Source: Bacteroides_D sp963546395
GTDB taxonomy: Bacteria; Bacteroidota; Bacteroidia; Bacteroidales; CAJPTX01
Assembly (NCBI GenBank): GCA_963546395.1
Contig: CAUUMS010000006.1
Coordinates: 1-64,000 of the forward strand
Direction: 5' to 3'
Length of the DNA: 64,000 bases
In this document: one piece after another, positions 62,892-64,000 of the stretch
How positions within the stretch are numbered: position 1 is the first letter of the stretch
How the letters are laid out: every line of letters starts with the position of its first letter
The notes under the pieces: model-generated
Told to the model about the DNA's origin: nothing
What the model saw: only the letters and a program-made list of their open reading frames with translations
Database searches by the model: none
Translations under genes and position numbers: made by a program

Positions 62892-62951
62892 GTACCAAGT
62901 CCCTATTTAGCAGGCCAAATAGGGACTTGGTACCTGCTTGCCACAGCGAGG
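62892..62951. repeat. Intergenic palindromic repeat, copy C (perfect)
   Basis: GTACCAAGTCCCTATTT (62892-62908) and AAATAGGGACTTGGTAC (62917-62933) pair at all 17 positions with an 8-base centre. The flank ACGAC on the left is shared with copy A. The tail CTTGCCACAGCGAGG resembles copies A and B. There is no T-run, so it is not a typical terminator. Confidence 0.75.
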
Positions 62952-63019
62952 CCCTGTTGCATCTAGCAGGACGATAGACATGCGCTGGGGTAGCGAAACC
63001 TCAACGGTGCTCCCTCATC

Positions 63020-63295
63020 TCAGCTCGGGTGCTCAATCTCTCGCTCCACGAAACGCACCGCCTCCTCCAGCAGTTGCTGCGCCTCACGACGCAGGGCAAC
63101 GCTCTGCTGCACATGGCTAGCAATGGCAGCCTGCTCATCGGCCCGAATGAGTGGGAGGGGTATCCGCTCGAATGCCGTCCTATCGACGCTCGGCTGGATA
63201 GAGCCCGAGCAAGCCCGCCTCATCAGCTGCTGAATGGGGACCGACTTGAACAGCACAAGCAGCGTCTCGGGGCTAAGCGCTGAAGGCAGGAGCAT
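63020..63295 (-). pseudogene. Type I restriction specificity-subunit (HsdS-like) fragment
   Basis: This 91-residue frame matches the C-terminal end of an S subunit. RACSGSIQPSVDRTAFERIP and LIRADEQAAIASHVQQSVAL are typical of the target-domain end and conserved helix. HsdS proteins have about 400 residues with two target domains, so only the last quarter remains. An in-frame TAG stands directly before the ATG, no upstream remainder is found, and hsdM and hsdR are absent. It is probably a relic or a parked recombination donor. Copy C of the palindromic repeat lies about 70 bases away. Confidence 0.6.
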
Positions 63296-63372
63296 CTAAC
63301 CAATAATACCACCTCCCTCTTCGGCAACATCACTCCGTGCTGGGAGCATTACAGCATGCCTGGGCTGTCAGG

Positions 63373-64000
63373 CTATTGGTGGGAGTCGTCGGGGCTGTAG
63401 AAGTACTCTGCGGCATCCTCGGCCGCGAGGTAGTTGCCCATCATGACCGGCATCTGGTAGCTGTCCACCTGCTCGATGGGGACAGCCTGGTAGTTTTCGA
63501 TGAGGTGAAAGGTGAGCATCTTCGGCCTGACAATGTAGAAGCGCACGAAAAGCTCTTGGTGGCTCAGCAGCTGGCGTTTCTCCTCGGAGGCATGCATGAG
63601 AGTGTACTCATGGCCCAAGAGCTCGCGCACCGCCTCGGAGGCAAAGAGGGGCTCGGGCTCCATGCGAGCGGCCGTCTCCACCAGGGGGAATTGGTACAGC
63701 GAGTGCCAGATGTCCTTTTGTTGCCGCAGCTCGATGAAGGTTTTCCCGTGGTGTTGAATCATGAAGAAGTGCAGGAATCGCTGGCGCATCTTCATGGCTC
63801 GCCCCTTGGCGGGCAGAGCGGTTTGCACCCCGTTCGCCTCGGCGTAGCAGAGCCCCCTAAACGGGCATGGGCCGCAGTTGGGCATTCCTGGGACGCACTG
63901 CGTGGCCCCGAAGTCGAGCAGAGCCTGATTGAACGTGTGTGGCTGCGAGGTGTCCATCACCTCCATGCAGAGGTTATGGAACGCCTTTTTGGCCGCCGAT
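63373..64000 (-). CDS. mutY: A/G-specific adenine glycosylase MutY (partial, N-terminus beyond window)
   Basis: This is the C-terminal 208 or so residues of MutY, which removes adenine mispaired with 8-oxoguanine. The frame stays open to the window edge (upstream residues include KKAFHNLCMEVMDTS). HTFNQALLDFGATQC leads into the iron-sulfur cluster loop C-x6-C-x2-C-x5-C (CVPGMPNCGPCPFRGLC). After that comes the NUDIX-like 8-oxoG recognition domain with DIWHSLYQFPLVE and LLSHQELFVRFYIV. The catalytic helix-hairpin-helix part lies outside the window. Confidence 0.93.
   Translation of the reverse strand, partial: SAAKKAFHNLCMEVMDTSQPHTFNQALLDFGATQCVPGMPNCGPCPFRGLCYAEANGVQTALPAKGRAMKMRQRFLHFFMIQHHGKTFIELRQQKDIWHSLYQFPLVETAARMEPEPLFASEAVRELLGHEYTLMHASEEKRQLLSHQELFVRFYIVRPKMLTFHLIENYQAVPIEQVDSYQMPVMMGNYLAAEDAAEYFYSPDDSHQ

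Noticed and set aside
62892..62933. Simple transcription terminator for dnaK
   Set aside because: A hairpin with a T-run already lies at 62776-62815, and this palindrome has no T-run and is repeated elsewhere.
63020..63295. A functional small protein encoded by the HsdS-like frame
   Set aside because: It covers only the C-terminal end of a specificity subunit, with an in-frame stop directly upstream; a relic is more likely.

Overview
The window is a stretch of a Bacteroidota chromosome, most likely order Bacteroidales and Porphyromonas-like, with an unusually GC-rich sequence (high by eye, not counted). Four lines of evidence point there. Gliding/type IX secretion genes gldB, gldD and gldE are present, as is a giant secreted protein with a type B T9SS sorting domain. 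Lipoprotein families restricted to the phylum occur (DUF4296, LEA-type). Shine-Dalgarno sites are rare. Promoters follow the phylum rule TTG-N19/20-TAnnTTTG, seen complete upstream of ssb, an ABC exporter pair, a DNA methyltransferase and tRNA-Glu/rpsT. Most of the window is dense housekeeping sequence; there is no prophage, CRISPR array or rRNA.

Positions 1-9.8 kb (minus strand) look like one long transcription unit. It runs glmM, a MacA-like adaptor, a MacB-like permease, a TolC-like channel, a fused futalosine hydrolase/MqnD protein, a DUF4296 lipoprotein, an amidohydrolase that could be the aminodeoxyfutalosine deaminase, and a membrane GAF-domain sensor cut by the window edge. Positions 10.2-17.9 kb (minus) carry dapB, fmt, ribBA, an LptF/LptG-type permease, an Sfp-type PPTase, gldD, gldE and ssb. 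Then come a SlyD-like prolyl isomerase (plus), kdsB and an SDR-type threonine dehydrogenase (minus), and a pair of half-size ABC exporters (plus).

Positions 25-30.7 kb (minus) hold yebC, a LEA-type lipoprotein, ftsK, lolA and a DUF4340-like gene. Positions 31-39.5 kb are a single gene for a roughly 2,850-residue PKD-repeat cell-surface protein, preceded by a secreted protein of unknown family. A Ca2+-type P-type ATPase, an MFS transporter, tRNA-Phe, a DEAD-box helicase and a thioredoxin-like lipoprotein follow.

Positions 47.9-49.8 kb (plus) are a compact type II restriction-modification system with its own promoter, beside a palindromic repeat. Positions 50-52 kb (minus) hold tRNA-Glu, rpsT, a small outer-membrane protein and gldB. 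The rest is mainly plus strand: fhs and fau (folate one-carbon metabolism), hisS-hutH-ruvX-def-comEC in close succession, and dnaK behind a match to a sigma-54 promoter. The window ends with a third palindromic repeat, an orphan type I specificity-subunit fragment, and the C-terminal part of mutY.

The most unusual items are: the MqnB-MqnD fusion inside an efflux operon; the disulfide-rich PKD giant; a small family of intergenic palindromes in which two copies show a compensatory base-pair change; the sigma-54-like site before dnaK; and a ComEC whose C-terminal hydrolase region seems to have lost its metal ligands. No complete, clearly new multi-gene system was identified.
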